In this document: positions 46,181-55,900 of the stretch, piece after piece
How positions within the stretch are numbered: position 1 is the first letter of the stretch
How the letters are laid out: every line of letters begins with the position of its first letter
Source of the DNA: JAKFEE01 sp036675815
Lineage (GTDB): Bacteria > Pseudomonadota > Alphaproteobacteria > Rhodospirillales > Magnetospirillaceae
Assembly: GCA_036675815.1 (NCBI GenBank)
Contig: JAKFEE010000022.1
Span: 124,001-188,000 of the forward strand
Length of the DNA stretch: 64,000 nucleotides
Direction: 5' to 3'
Program-made: the position numbers and the translations under genes
Notes under the pieces: model-generated
The model's input: only the letters and a program-made list of their open reading frames with translations
Databases searched by the model: none
What the model was told of the DNA's origin: nothing

Positions 46181-46531
46181 TCAAGGCGTCCAGCTCTCAT
46201 AGTCAGCCGCCGAGCGGGCGCGGTGGCCGCCGCGCAGGTCATGACCGGGCGGCAGATACGCGGCATTGGTGCCCGTCAGATTCCGCACGTGTTCCCTCTG
46301 CCAAGGCTTTTCCTGTTGGTCGCGGCGCAGTGGTTCGGCGGTGGTGTAATGCAGCCAGGCGTGCCATTCGGCAGGAATGGTTGAAGGCTCGGCGGCACCG
46401 GCATAGAGCGCCCAGCGCTTGCGTCGGCGTCCCTGGGGCGCCTTCCTCTCCTGGAAGTAGCGGTTGCCGAAGTCGTCCTTGCCGACGAATTCCCCGTACA
46501 GGCGCGTGTACAAGTGCGTGGCGATGCTCAT
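46181..46531 (-). CDS. NDUFA12-family complex I accessory subunit
   Basis: A 116-residue homologue of mitochondrial NDUFA12 (17.2 kDa subunit of NADH:ubiquinone oxidoreductase), found in alphaproteobacteria. Conserved: HLYTRLYGEFVGKDDFGNRYFQER, RRKRWALYAG, PAEWHAWLHYTTAEPL and WQREHVRNLTGTNAAYLPPG. The start at 46531 (MSIATHLYT) is the family N terminus; the frame is open further but that part is not protein-like. It heads the mlaD-DUF2155 run and diverges from the DUF938 gene. Confidence 0.93.
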   Translation of the reverse strand: MSIATHLYTRLYGEFVGKDDFGNRYFQERKAPQGRRRKRWALYAGAAEPSTIPAEWHAWLHYTTAEPLRRDQQEKPWQREHVRNLTGTNAAYLPPGHDLRGGHRARSAADYESWTP

Positions 46532-46663
46532 GAGCGAGAAGATCTCCGATGATCTCTGCCTTTTCCTGGCGCGGACTATAGGGGCAATCCGATCAACCCG
46601 TCCAGTGGAGTTATACCTTTCGCCTTGTCGGCGGCGGCGACGGCGCCCATTCTCGGTCGTGCC

Positions 46664-47263
46664 ATGACTGCGAAGTCCCATGCGCCCGCCACGCTGCGCA
46701 ACCGAGAGGCCATTCTCACGGTCCTGCGACGCGTCCTGCCGGATACCGGCGTGGTGCTGGAAATTGCCTCGGGCACCGGCGAACACGCCGCTTTCTTCGC
46801 GGGAAAATTCCCGCGTCTCGAGTGGCAACCTTCGGATTGTGGGGACCTGGGCAGCATAGCGGCCTGGAGAGCCGAGGCGGCATGCCCGAACCTGCGGGCG
46901 CCAATTCATCTTGATGTAACGGAATGGCCGTGGCCTATGGCGCGTGCCGACGCCATGTTTTGCGCCAATATGATTCACATTGCGCCCTGGGCGGCAACAG
47001 AGGGGCTGATGCGGGGGGCCGGCACGGTGTTGTGCCCGGGCCGCCCGCTCGTGCTCTATGGTCCGTTCCGCATCGGCGGAAAGCATGTATCCGAGAGCAA
47101 CGCCCGGTTCGATGCGCAACTGCGTGCGCAGGACCCATGCTGGGGCGTGCGGGATATCGAAGGCGTCATCGCGGCGGCGACCGCGCGCGGGCTGCGGCAC
47201 GTTGAAACGATCGACATGCCCGCCAACAACAGGAGCGTCATCTTCGTGAAGGACGAGACATGA
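46664..47263 (+). CDS. DUF938 SAM-dependent methyltransferase-like protein
   Basis: A 199-residue protein of the DUF938 family, likely a class I methyltransferase. SAM-binding motif VVLEIASGTGEHAAFFA; HLDVTEWPWPMARADAMFCANMIHIAPW is characteristic, as is RPLVLYGPFRIGG. Its substrate is unknown. The start at 46664 (MTAKSHAP) was chosen at the family's normal beginning. The stop overlaps the next gene start (ATGA). Confidence 0.85.
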   Translation: MTAKSHAPATLRNREAILTVLRRVLPDTGVVLEIASGTGEHAAFFAGKFPRLEWQPSDCGDLGSIAAWRAEAACPNLRAPIHLDVTEWPWPMARADAMFCANMIHIAPWAATEGLMRGAGTVLCPGRPLVLYGPFRIGGKHVSESNARFDAQLRAQDPCWGVRDIEGVIAAATARGLRHVETIDMPANNRSVIFVKDET

Positions 47264-48429
47264 GCGGCGTGATCGGTGAGTTTGAAGAGCAACTGCCCGA
47301 GATCAAGGCGTGGCGCCATCACCTGCATGCCCATCCCGAGACGGCATTTCATGAAGATGCGACCGCTGATTTCGTGGCCGAAAAGCTCCAATCGTTCGGA
47401 CTCGAGGTGCACCGAGGCGTGGGGCGCACCGGTGTCGTGGGTGTCCTGCGCATGGGCGACGGCCCCAGTATCGGCCTACGCGCCGACATGGACGCGCTGC
47501 ACGTCGAAGAGAGCACCGACCTGCCGTGGCGCTCGCAGCATCCGGGCCGCATGCATGCCTGCGGCCATGACGGACACACGACAATGCTGCTGGCCGCGGC
47601 CCGGCACCTTGCGCGAACCAGAAGCTTCACGGGGACGGTCGTCTGCATTTTCCAGCCGGCGGAGGAGCACGAAGGCGGAGGCCGGGCCATGGTGGAAGAG
47701 GGACTGTTCCGCCGCTTTCCGGTCGACGCCGTCTATGGCATGCACAATTGGCCGGGGCTGGCGCTGGGCCGGATTGCGGTAATCGCGGGGCCGGTGATGG
47801 CGGCGACCGAAAGCTTCGAGATCGTGGTGCGCGGCAAGGGCTGTCACGCGGCGATGCCGCATACCGGTAGCGATGCCGTGGTCGCTGCCGCACAGCTTGT
47901 GACGACCATGCAGACCATCGCCGCGCGCAACATGCATCCCGTTGACGCCGCCGTGGTCAGCGTCACGCAGATCCACGCCGGCGACGCCTGGAACATCATT
48001 CCCGAGGCGGTTCTGCTTCGCGGCACGATCCGTACCTTCAAGGAATCGGTGCACAGACTGGTGCGGGAGCGCATGGCCGCCCTGGCCGCCGGTATCTGCG
48101 GCGGGATGGGGTGTGCGGCCGAGGTTCGCTTCATCGAAGGCTATCCCGCCACGGTGAATACTGCTGCCGAGGCCGATAATGCGCGCCGCGCCGCAGCCGC
48201 CGTCGTCGGTGACGCAAACATCGATCACGATCCGGTCCCCAGCATGGGCGCAGAGGACTTTTCATTCATGCTGCGCGAGCGGCCAGGCTGCTACGTCTGG
48301 TTGGGGAACGGCCCGGGCGACGGGGGCAGGGTCCTGCACAGCCCGCATTACGATTTCAACGACGACGCCATTCCCGTCGGCGCCAGCTATTGGGTGCGCT
48401 TGGTCGAAAGCCTGCTGCCGGCACCTTAG
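47260..48429 (+). CDS. M20-family amidohydrolase (hippurate hydrolase-like)
   Basis: A 389-residue Zn-dependent amidohydrolase. Motifs: RHHLHAHPETAFHE, RADMDALHVEE, the metal site HACGHDGHTTMLL, QPAEEHEGGGRAMVEEG, YGMHNWPGLALGR and, near the end, SMGAEDFSFMLRERPGCYVWLGNG. It belongs to the group that includes hippurate and N-acyl-amino-acid deacylases; the substrate is not predictable. ATG 47260 overlaps the DUF938 stop. A convergent CBS-domain gene begins immediately after it, sharing the stop region. Confidence 0.92.
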   Translation: MSGVIGEFEEQLPEIKAWRHHLHAHPETAFHEDATADFVAEKLQSFGLEVHRGVGRTGVVGVLRMGDGPSIGLRADMDALHVEESTDLPWRSQHPGRMHACGHDGHTTMLLAAARHLARTRSFTGTVVCIFQPAEEHEGGGRAMVEEGLFRRFPVDAVYGMHNWPGLALGRIAVIAGPVMAATESFEIVVRGKGCHAAMPHTGSDAVVAAAQLVTTMQTIAARNMHPVDAAVVSVTQIHAGDAWNIIPEAVLLRGTIRTFKESVHRLVRERMAALAAGICGGMGCAAEVRFIEGYPATVNTAAEADNARRAAAAVVGDANIDHDPVPSMGAEDFSFMLRERPGCYVWLGNGPGDGGRVLHSPHYDFNDDAIPVGASYWVRLVESLLPAP

Positions 48430-48803
48430 GTCTGCGGCAGGCGCTGGCGTGTGGTGGCGGACTGCATCATCCCGATGATGCGGCCGTCGGCATCGACGAC
48501 GGGCATCCGCCGAATTTGATGTTCCGCCATCTTGCTTTCGGTTTCCTCAGCGGAGTCGTCGGGACGGCATACCACCAGTGTCGAGGACATCACCTCGGAA
48601 ACCGTTGTCGTGCAGGGGTCGAGGCAATGCGCGACTGCCCGCAGGACAATGTCGCGGCCGGTCACGATCCCTTGCAAGGTGGCTGCATCGCCCACGGGCA
48701 AAGATTCGGTGTCGAGATCGGCCATGAGCTGCGCCGCAAACTGCAGGGTATCGCCCGGCGCAACGGTGGCGAAGTCGCGCGACATCACGTCGCTTACCCT
48801 CAT
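48426..48803 (-). CDS. CBS-domain pair protein
   Basis: A 125-residue protein of two CBS motifs: MRVSDVMSRDFATVAPGDTL with VTGRDIVLRAVA, and VSEVMSSTLVVCRPDDSAEE with MAEHQIRRMPVVDADGRIIGMM. CBS pairs bind adenosine nucleotides and tune partner enzymes. The start at 48803 (MRVSDVM) was preferred over 48830 for its direct start of the CBS fold. No partner domain is attached. Its end overlaps the end of the M20 gene by four bases. Confidence 0.88.
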   Translation of the reverse strand: MRVSDVMSRDFATVAPGDTLQFAAQLMADLDTESLPVGDAATLQGIVTGRDIVLRAVAHCLDPCTTTVSEVMSSTLVVCRPDDSAEETESKMAEHQIRRMPVVDADGRIIGMMQSATTRQRLPQT

Positions 48804-48884
48804 ACTCAGCCTCCCTACTGGGGTGTCCAACGAAGATGGGCGTGCCTGGATTGTTCCGCTAGGGCCAGGGGAAGGCGGCGAGCG

Positions 48885-49292
48885 TCACGAGACGCTGCGC
48901 ATCCGCAGGAAATTTCCCAATTTCTTGTCGGAATGCAGCATGTGGTTGGTAAGGTAGCCGCCAAGGAAATCCATCAGTTCGATGACCGATGCGACGTGGC
49001 CGTCATCGGCATTGCGCTTGAATTCGCGCAACCGTTCCATCAACGCAGCGTGCTCTTCCTCATGCCGCTGGACGTCGGGATAGCCGTGCCGATGCATCGC
49101 CTCTTCCTCATGACGGAAGTGTTCGATGCTGTAGTCCAATAGCGTATCGATGGTGGTGGCAATGACCTGCCGGTTGCCGGCCTCTCCCATCGAATCCTGC
49201 AAGTGGGCAAGAATGTCGACGAGCTTGCGGTGGTCGACGTCCAGCACGGACACGCCGACACTCATGCTCTCTTCCCAGTGGAACTCCGCCAT
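48885..49292 (-). CDS. Bacteriohemerythrin
   Basis: A 135-residue four-helix protein with a non-heme diiron O2-binding site. Ligands are all present: His21 (VDHRKL), His58 and Glu62 (IEHFRHEEE), His77 and His81 (RHEEEHAAL), His117 and Asp122 (TNHMLHSD). Such proteins carry or sense oxygen in microaerobic bacteria. The start at 49292 (MAEFHWEESM) matches the family, though a Met a few codons upstream is possible. It is minus strand, downstream of a small exported ORF. Confidence 0.93.
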   Translation of the reverse strand: MAEFHWEESMSVGVSVLDVDHRKLVDILAHLQDSMGEAGNRQVIATTIDTLLDYSIEHFRHEEEAMHRHGYPDVQRHEEEHAALMERLREFKRNADDGHVASVIELMDFLGGYLTNHMLHSDKKLGNFLRMRSVS

Positions 49293-49395
49293 TCCCGCCC
49301 CCAGCGGCATCATCGGCACCGCCGCGTTTCCGACCCTTCGACATATCCAGAAAGCCGGTTGATTGGCAACCTTCGAATGATCGGCGGCGCTGCGA

Positions 49396-49623
49396 TTAGG
49401 GTGGGGCAGGAGATGCTGGCGCGCCCCGCACTGCTGCCCGTGGCCGGCGCAATGCCAGCGCCCAATCTTTGCCGTCGCGCCGCAGCGCCGCGTCCCTCTG
49501 CTTCGGGGGGGCGGGCTCCTGCTGAAGCAGGGAAGGGTCGCCAGCGCCCCCGAATACGTCGTTATCGGCGCCGGCCATGGCAATGAAGGCGAGTAACGTG
49601 ACCGGAAGCAGGGTGACTGGCAT
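49396..49623 (-). CDS. Small exported protein of unknown function
   Basis: A 75-residue ORF starting MPVTLLPVTLLAFIAMAGADN, which looks like a signal peptide with cleavage near AGA. The rest is polar, basic and proline-rich (KQRDAALRRDGKDWALALRRPRAA). No family recognised. It lies between the hemerythrin gene and the RpoH gene. The clear signal peptide is the main argument for it. Confidence 0.45.
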   Translation of the reverse strand: MPVTLLPVTLLAFIAMAGADNDVFGGAGDPSLLQQEPAPPKQRDAALRRDGKDWALALRRPRAAVRGAPASPAPP

Positions 49624-49898
49624 GGATGCCTCCCCATTGGCGACCGGCATGTTACATGGGGCCGAGGGTGCCGATCGGCGTCGGTATCGTCCGAAAAATC
49701 CGTCCGCTATCCAGCGGCGTCTGAGAGATTATGCAAAGGGGTCGTGGCCCAAGTCAGCCGCAGTCCCCAGCGCCTGACTTGATCTCGACCGGCATATCAG
49801 CGAATATGTATGTGTCGGCTGCCGCAGTCGGGGCCGACGTATCGAGGTCCGACCCACGTGGTGGACCTGCTGTCATGTTGCTCAATGGAGGATATGAC

Positions 49899-50762
49899 GT
49901 GACGCACGCAATTTCTCTTCCGGCCACACCCGATGGCGGGCTGACGATTTATCTGGCCACCATTCGCCGCATTCCCATCCTCGCCGCCGACGAGGAATAC
50001 ATGCTGGCCAAGCGCTGGCGTGAGCATGAGGATGTTGCTGCCGCACAGAAGCTGGTGTTGAGCCATCTCCGCCTGGCCGCCAAGATCGCCATGCGGTATC
50101 GCCACTATGGCCTGCCCGTGGCCGATCTCGTATCCGAAGGCAATGTCGGCCTGATGCGAGCGGTGAAAAAGTTCGATCCCGAGGTTGGCGTGCGGCTGTC
50201 GACCTATGCCATGTGGTGGATCAAGGCATCGCTGCACGAGTATCTGCTGAGCTCGTGGTCGCTGGTCAAGCTCGGCACCATTGCGGCGCAGCGCAAGCTC
50301 TTCTTCAATCTGCGGCGGATCAAGGCCAAGCTCGGGATCCTCGACAGCGACGTCTCGCCGGCGCAGGCGCGGGCCATCGCCGCGGAACTGAACGTTGGCG
50401 CCGGCGACGTAATGATGATGAACAACCGCCTGTCGTCGCGCGATGCCTCGCTGAACGCCCCGGTAACGGTGGACGCGGATGTCGAGATGCAGGATCTGCT
50501 GGTCGACGGCGCCACCGATCAGGAAACAGCCCTCGGCGAGCGGCAGGAATGGCGGACGCGGCGGCTAGCGCTGGCCGACGGCCTGAAGGTGCTGAACGAG
50601 CGCGAGCGCCACATCGTCGAGGCAAGACACCTGCGGGACGAGCCGACGACCCTCGAGGAGTTGGGGCGGCACCATGGCGTCAGCCGCGAGCGGGTGCGCC
50701 AGATCGAGGCGCGGGCCTTGAGCAAGCTGCAGGAGGCGGTGCGCGCCGCCATGCCGTCCTGA
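49899..50762 (+). CDS. rpoH: Heat-shock-type sigma factor RpoH (paralogue)
   Basis: A 287-residue RpoH-family sigma factor. Region 2: LVSEGNVGLMRAVKKFDPEVGVRLSTYAMWWIKASLHEYLL in pieces; the RpoH box QRKLFFNLR; region 4 LEELGRHHGVSRERVRQIEARALSKL. Alphaproteobacteria usually hold two or more rpoH genes; this looks like RpoH2 or RpoH1 but rank cannot be told. The GTG at 49899 has GGAGG at 49887-49891 with ideal spacing. In-frame ATGs at 49875 and 49731 lie upstream without such a site. Possible -35/-10 at 49779 (TTGATC) and 49802 (GAATAT). Confidence 0.9.
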   Translation: MTHAISLPATPDGGLTIYLATIRRIPILAADEEYMLAKRWREHEDVAAAQKLVLSHLRLAAKIAMRYRHYGLPVADLVSEGNVGLMRAVKKFDPEVGVRLSTYAMWWIKASLHEYLLSSWSLVKLGTIAAQRKLFFNLRRIKAKLGILDSDVSPAQARAIAAELNVGAGDVMMMNNRLSSRDASLNAPVTVDADVEMQDLLVDGATDQETALGERQEWRTRRLALADGLKVLNERERHIVEARHLRDEPTTLEELGRHHGVSRERVRQIEARALSKLQEAVRAAMPS

Positions 50763-50770
50763 GGCCTTGC

Positions 50771-50935
50771 TCAGCGCCGCGGCGGACGCTTCAGCCAGAA
50801 GGCGGCCCACAGGGCTGCGCCCGCGGCGGCAAGGGCGACGAAGAAGCCGGTCCAGCTGGCCATGAGGAATGGCAGCGCGAAAATCAGGACGGCGGCGCTC
50901 GCCCAGGCGATGGCGAGCCAGATGCTTGTGCGCAA
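50771..50935 (-). CDS. Small two-span membrane protein (54 aa)
   Basis: A 54-residue reading frame with a TTG start, preceded by GAGGGG nine bases upstream. Two hydrophobic helices (SIWLAIAWASAAVLIFALPF and WTGFFVALAAAGAALWAAFW) are joined by a short MAS turn, then the basic end LKRPPRR. This fits a small inner-membrane hairpin. No family recognised. It lies between rpoH (convergent) and the M1-like peptidase, 18 bases past the peptidase stop, so it may be its operon partner. Confidence 0.5.
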   Translation of the reverse strand: MRTSIWLAIAWASAAVLIFALPFLMASWTGFFVALAAAGAALWAAFWLKRPPRR

Positions 50936-50953
50936 TACTTTATGCCCCTCTGC

Positions 50954-52891
50954 TCAAAGCCGACGCCGCAGCGGGTTGTCGCCGGCGGGCCAGACACCTT
51001 TGTCCACCACCTTGGCGCCGTCGAACACCAGCCAACTGTCTCCGCCGTAATGGGGCAGGGGGCGCACCAGCGCGGCCAGCCCCGCCGTATCGGCAGCCGC
51101 AACGACGACGACCACGCCGCCGTCGCGTCGGGCCGCCCAGACGCGGGCGCTGCCCGGTGACGCCGGCGGCTGGATAAGGCCGAGCCTTTTCACCAGCGGC
51201 GCCACCTGTTCCTCGATACCGATGACCAGGAGCGGCCCGGCATGGGTGGCCGCCGCGTCCGCAGCGATCGGCTTGCCGCCGGCATCCAGCAGCTGCCGCG
51301 CCAGAACCTGCGCCGTCTGCGAGGCGACGCCCTCGGCCAGCACGACAATGCCGACTGCGTCCGACAGGATAATGTCGCGTAGCCGCGGCGGCGCTTCCCC
51401 CGGTGCCAGATGGCGGAACAGATCGTAGTCGGGGTCGACAGTCACCGCCGTGGGGCGTTCCATCATCAGGAAACTGCCGGTTGCCTCAGTGCCATCCATG
51501 GCCATACGGAAGGTCTGACGACCGGCGTCGCTGTCGATGCCGATGGGGACACTCAGCGCATATGCGGGCGCATCCTGCGCCAGACGCACCTCGACGCGCC
51601 AGCGCCCGGCGTCCTGCGTCGCCGTGGCCCCGGCCAAGCGCAGCGAGGGCGCGCCACGTCGCTGCAGCCATTGTGCGAAGAACGTGTCGAGGCAGTGGCC
51701 CGAGGCCTCCTCGAAGGCCGACTGCAACTGGGGCCAACCGGCGCTTGCGCTGTGGTGCGTGGTCCAGAAGCGCCTGATCCCCTCATCGAAGGCTCGCTCC
51801 CCGATGGCATGGCGCAGCATGTGGAAGACGAACGCCACCTTGTCGTAGCCGACGACCTGTGCAGCGCCGTGCTGTTTGCTGCGGAACTCCGCAACCGTCG
51901 TCTCGCGCGCGGCGGGCAGGGCGGCATGATCGCGCAGCCAGTCCAGCCGCATCTGCCGCTGCCGATCGGGAGCCGCCATACCGTAATCGGCCTGGAACGT
52001 GGTCAAGCCCTCGGCCCAGTTGCCGCGGGCGTAATCGGGGACCACGCCGTTGCCCCACCAGTTGTGCAGAATTTCATGGGCCAGGGATTGGCCGCGGATG
52101 AACGGTAGGGGCAGGATTCGGCGACCGATATAGGTGATGCCGGGGAAACCCAGTCCGACCGGCAAGGGTGCCGATACGATATGAAACGAATCAAATGGAT
52201 AGGGGCCGATGCTCGCGGCAAAGCGCCCAATCACCCGCTCCGAAAACTCCAGATACTCCCGTCCGAGCGTATCGGGCAGTTCCGGATGAAAGTAGGCGCG
52301 CAACAGCAGGCCGTCGGTTTTGCGCTCCAGCACCTTGTAGGGGCCGACAAACAGCGACGGCGCCTCGCCCGGGTAGGAGGAAGCGAACGTGGCGCGGTAG
52401 TGGCCGTCGCCGCGCTCCTCATCGATCAGCCTGCCGGTGGCGACCGCTACCAACGGGTACCGGGTGGCGACGGTGAGGCGATAGCTGACGCGAGGGTCGT
52501 CGAAATCCGGCAGCCACGACGACCATCCGGGCAGGAAAGCGCCATCCTCCGTGGCGAATGGAGCAGCCGCCGCGCCATGACGGCCACCCGTCTCCTGCCG
52601 CGGCATCATACCGCCATACTCGACGGTGATCGTGCGGGTGCCCGGCGGAATCCGATAGCGCCCGGACTCGTCGCCGACAGCCACGGGCCGGCCGTCCGCC
52701 TTTAGATCGGTCACCGTCAGTTGCGGCGCCAGTCGGAAAGTGGTCCCGGCCCCTTCGGAAAGCTCGATACGGTCGCGGACACGCAGACCAGTCTCTGGCG
52801 ACAGCGAGACGTCGATGTCGTGGTGAATTCGTGCCGCCGCCGGAGTGGCGATCAGCAACAGGCACAGCACAGTTTGCAGGACGTTGGGCAT
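50954..52891 (-). CDS. Exported M1-like (aminopeptidase N-like) metallopeptidase
   Basis: A 645-residue exported protein. Signal peptide MPNVLQTVLCLLLIATPAAA. Zn site HEILH (272-276) with Glu294 in GNWAEGL; the spacing is one residue shorter than the classical HEXXH-x18-E. The usual GAMEN exopeptidase motif is absent: the matching place reads VGLGFPG. A C-terminal half has a beta-like domain. This suggests an M1-clan protease that may not be an aminopeptidase. Start 52891 is preferred over 52996 because it gives the signal peptide. It diverges from putA. Confidence 0.8.
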   Translation of the reverse strand: MPNVLQTVLCLLLIATPAAARIHHDIDVSLSPETGLRVRDRIELSEGAGTTFRLAPQLTVTDLKADGRPVAVGDESGRYRIPPGTRTITVEYGGMMPRQETGGRHGAAAAPFATEDGAFLPGWSSWLPDFDDPRVSYRLTVATRYPLVAVATGRLIDEERGDGHYRATFASSYPGEAPSLFVGPYKVLERKTDGLLLRAYFHPELPDTLGREYLEFSERVIGRFAASIGPYPFDSFHIVSAPLPVGLGFPGITYIGRRILPLPFIRGQSLAHEILHNWWGNGVVPDYARGNWAEGLTTFQADYGMAAPDRQRQMRLDWLRDHAALPAARETTVAEFRSKQHGAAQVVGYDKVAFVFHMLRHAIGERAFDEGIRRFWTTHHSASAGWPQLQSAFEEASGHCLDTFFAQWLQRRGAPSLRLAGATATQDAGRWRVEVRLAQDAPAYALSVPIGIDSDAGRQTFRMAMDGTEATGSFLMMERPTAVTVDPDYDLFRHLAPGEAPPRLRDIILSDAVGIVVLAEGVASQTAQVLARQLLDAGGKPIAADAAATHAGPLLVIGIEEQVAPLVKRLGLIQPPASPGSARVWAARRDGGVVVVVAAADTAGLAALVRPLPHYGGDSWLVFDGAKVVDKGVWPAGDNPLRRRL

Positions 52892-52994
52892 GGCGAAACG
52901 GATGATGGATCGCGACAGCTTATCCACCTTGCCCCGCGCTGTCGCCCCCAACAGATTAGAAGAGCGGACCACCCACGCCATAGGGCGAATAGCC

Positions 52995-55900
52995 ATGATC
53001 TTTCGTGCGTCGCCACCGCCTCCCGATCAGTTGCGCCGCCGCATCCGCGACAGCCTTTATGCCGATGAAGCGGCATGCGTACATGCTCTTGTCGATGCCG
53101 CCCGGCCACCTGCGACGATGGCGAGCCAAATCCAGGCCGAGGCGCGGCGCCTGGCCCTAGGGGTGCGGCAGAAGCGGGCGAGCGGGCTTGATGCCTTCCT
53201 CAACGAGTACCGGTTGTCGACCGATGAGGGTGTCGTCCTCATGTGTCTGGCCGAAGCGCTCCTGCGTATTCCCGACAGCGACACTCGTGACCGGCTGATC
53301 CGCGACAAGATTGGTGGCGCCGACTGGAGCCGCCATCTCGGTCGAAGCGATTCCCTGCTCGTCAATGCTTCGACCTGGGCGCTCATGCTGACCGGACGGG
53401 TGGTTCGCCTCGATACGCCGGGCGTGGGCGAGGGGGAGGCGGGCGGAATCATCGGGCGGCTGATCGCCCGCTCGGGCGAGCCATTGATCCGCGAGGCGGT
53501 GCTGCAGGCGATGCGCATCATGGGGCGGCAGTTCGTCATGGGCCGCACCATCGACGAGGCGCTGGAGCGCGGCCGTGCCGCCGAGGCTCGCGGCTATCGC
53601 CACTCCTTCGACATGCTGGGCGAGGCCGCCAAGACGCGTGCCGACGCCGAGCGCTACGTGGCTGCCTACGGCACCGCCATCGGCGCCATCGGCCAAGCCT
53701 CGGCCGGCCGTGGCCCCATTGCCGGGCCGGGCATCTCGGTCAAGCTGTCCGCCCTGCACCCGCGTTACGAGTTCGCCCAGGCCGAGCGCGTCATGGCCGA
53801 GCTGGTGCCGCGCCTGCGGCGGTTGGCGCTGCAAGCGCGACAGCTGGACATCGCCCTCTGTGTCGACGCCGAAGAAGCCGATCGGCTCGATTTGTCGCTG
53901 GACGTGATGGCGGCGGTGTTCACCGTCCCCGAGCTTGCCGGCTGGGAGGGATTCGGCCTGGCGATACAGGCTTATCAGAAACGGGCGCCAGCCGTGCTCG
54001 ATTGGCTGGCCGATCTGGCGCGCAGTCATGGTCGGCGCCTGCAGGTGCGCCTGGTCAAGGGCGCCTACTGGGACAGCGAAATCAAGCGCGCCCAGGAGCG
54101 AGGCCTCCCCGGCTATCCGGTGTTCACGCGCAAGGTCAACACCGACGTGTCGTGGCTGGCCTGCTGCCGCAAGCTGCTGGCGGCGCCCGACGCCTTTTAC
54201 CCGCAGTTCGCCACCCACAACGCCCACAGCATCGCCTTCGCCCGGGTACTGAGCGGCGGTCACTATTGCGAATTTCAGCGCCTGCACGGCATGGGTGAGG
54301 AGCTTTATGACCAAGTGGTGGGCGAAGGCGGCAGCGCCTGCCGGGTGTACGCGCCGGTCGGCAGCCACGAGGATCTGCTGCCGTATCTGGTACGGAGGCT
54401 GCTGGAGAACGGGGCCAACACCTCGTTCGTCAACCGCTTGGCCGATGCCGAGCAGCCGGTGGACGAATTGGTGGCAGACCCGCTCGGCAAAGTAGCGGCG
54501 CTTCGTTCAGTATCGCATCCCGGCATCCGCTTGCCGGCCGATCTGTATCAGTCGGAACGGCGCAATTCCCGCGGCGTCGATCTCAACGATCCGATGGCAT
54601 TGACGGATCTCGCCGCGGCCATGCTGCGGGCCGAAAGCGCGTGGGCGGCTGCGCCACTGGTTGCCGGGACGTCAACGAGCGGTTCCGCCCCACGCGCCGC
54701 GATCGATCCAGCGGATCGGCGGCGCCAAGTGGGTACGGTGATCGACGCCGCAGCCGCCGACGTCGAGGCGGCCCTGGTCGCGGCGGAGGCGGCGGCTCCG
54801 GCCTGGGCGGCGCTGGCAGCCGAATCACGTGCCGCGCTGCTCGACCAAGCCTCCGACCTGTACGAGGCCCATACCGCCGAACTGATGGCACTGTGCGTAC
54901 GGGAAGCCGGCAAGACCATCGCAGACAGCCTTGCCGAGGTGCGTGAGGCGGTGGATTTCCTGCGCTATTACGCCGCGCGCGCTCGCCGCGACTTCGGCGT
55001 CGCGCAGCTATTGCCGGGACCCACGGGCGAGAGCAATCGCCTCGGCCTGCATGGCCGCGGCGTGTTTGCCTGCATCAGCCCCTGGAACTTTCCACTGGCC
55101 ATTTTTACCGGCCAGGTTTCCGCCGCTTTGGCTGCCGGCAATGCGGTCATCGCCAAGCCGGCCGAGCAGACGCCGCTGATCGCCCACCGTGCCGTAAGGC
55201 TGCTGCATCAGGCCGGGGTACCGCCGCAGGTGCTGCAGCTGCTCCCAGGCGACGGTGCCGCGATCGGCGGGCGGCTCGTCGCCGACGGGCGCATCGCCGG
55301 CGTGGCGTTTACCGGTGGCACCGATACCGCGCTAAGCATCAACCGCACCCTGGCCGGGCGCCTGGGGCCGATCGTGCCGTTCATCGCCGAAACCGGTGGG
55401 CTGAATGCGATGATCGTCGATTCCTCGGCGCTGCCCGAGCAGGTGATTGGCGACGTGCTGACCTCGGCCTTCCAGAGCACGGGCCAACGCTGCTCGGCCC
55501 TGCGGTTGCTGTTCCTCCAGAAGGAAACGGCCGAGCGCACCCTGCGCATGCTGGCCGGCGCCATGGACGAATTGCGCATCGGCGACCCGGCCCTGCTGTC
55601 CACCGACGTGGGGCCGGTGATCGACGACGAGGCGCGCCAGACGCTGCATGCACACAGTGCGCGCCTGGACCATGAGGCGCGGCCAATCCGCACGCTCGAC
55701 CTTCCGTCAGGCACCGAGCATGGGACCTTCTTCGCTGCGCGGGCCTATGAATTGGCCGATGCACGCCTGCTCGAGCGTGAGGTATTCGGCCCCATCCTCC
55801 ACGTTGTCCGCTTCGCCGGCGATCGCCTCGACGCGGTGCTGGATGCCATCGGCGCCGCCGGCTATGGCCTCACCTTGGGAATCCACAGCCGCGTCGATTC

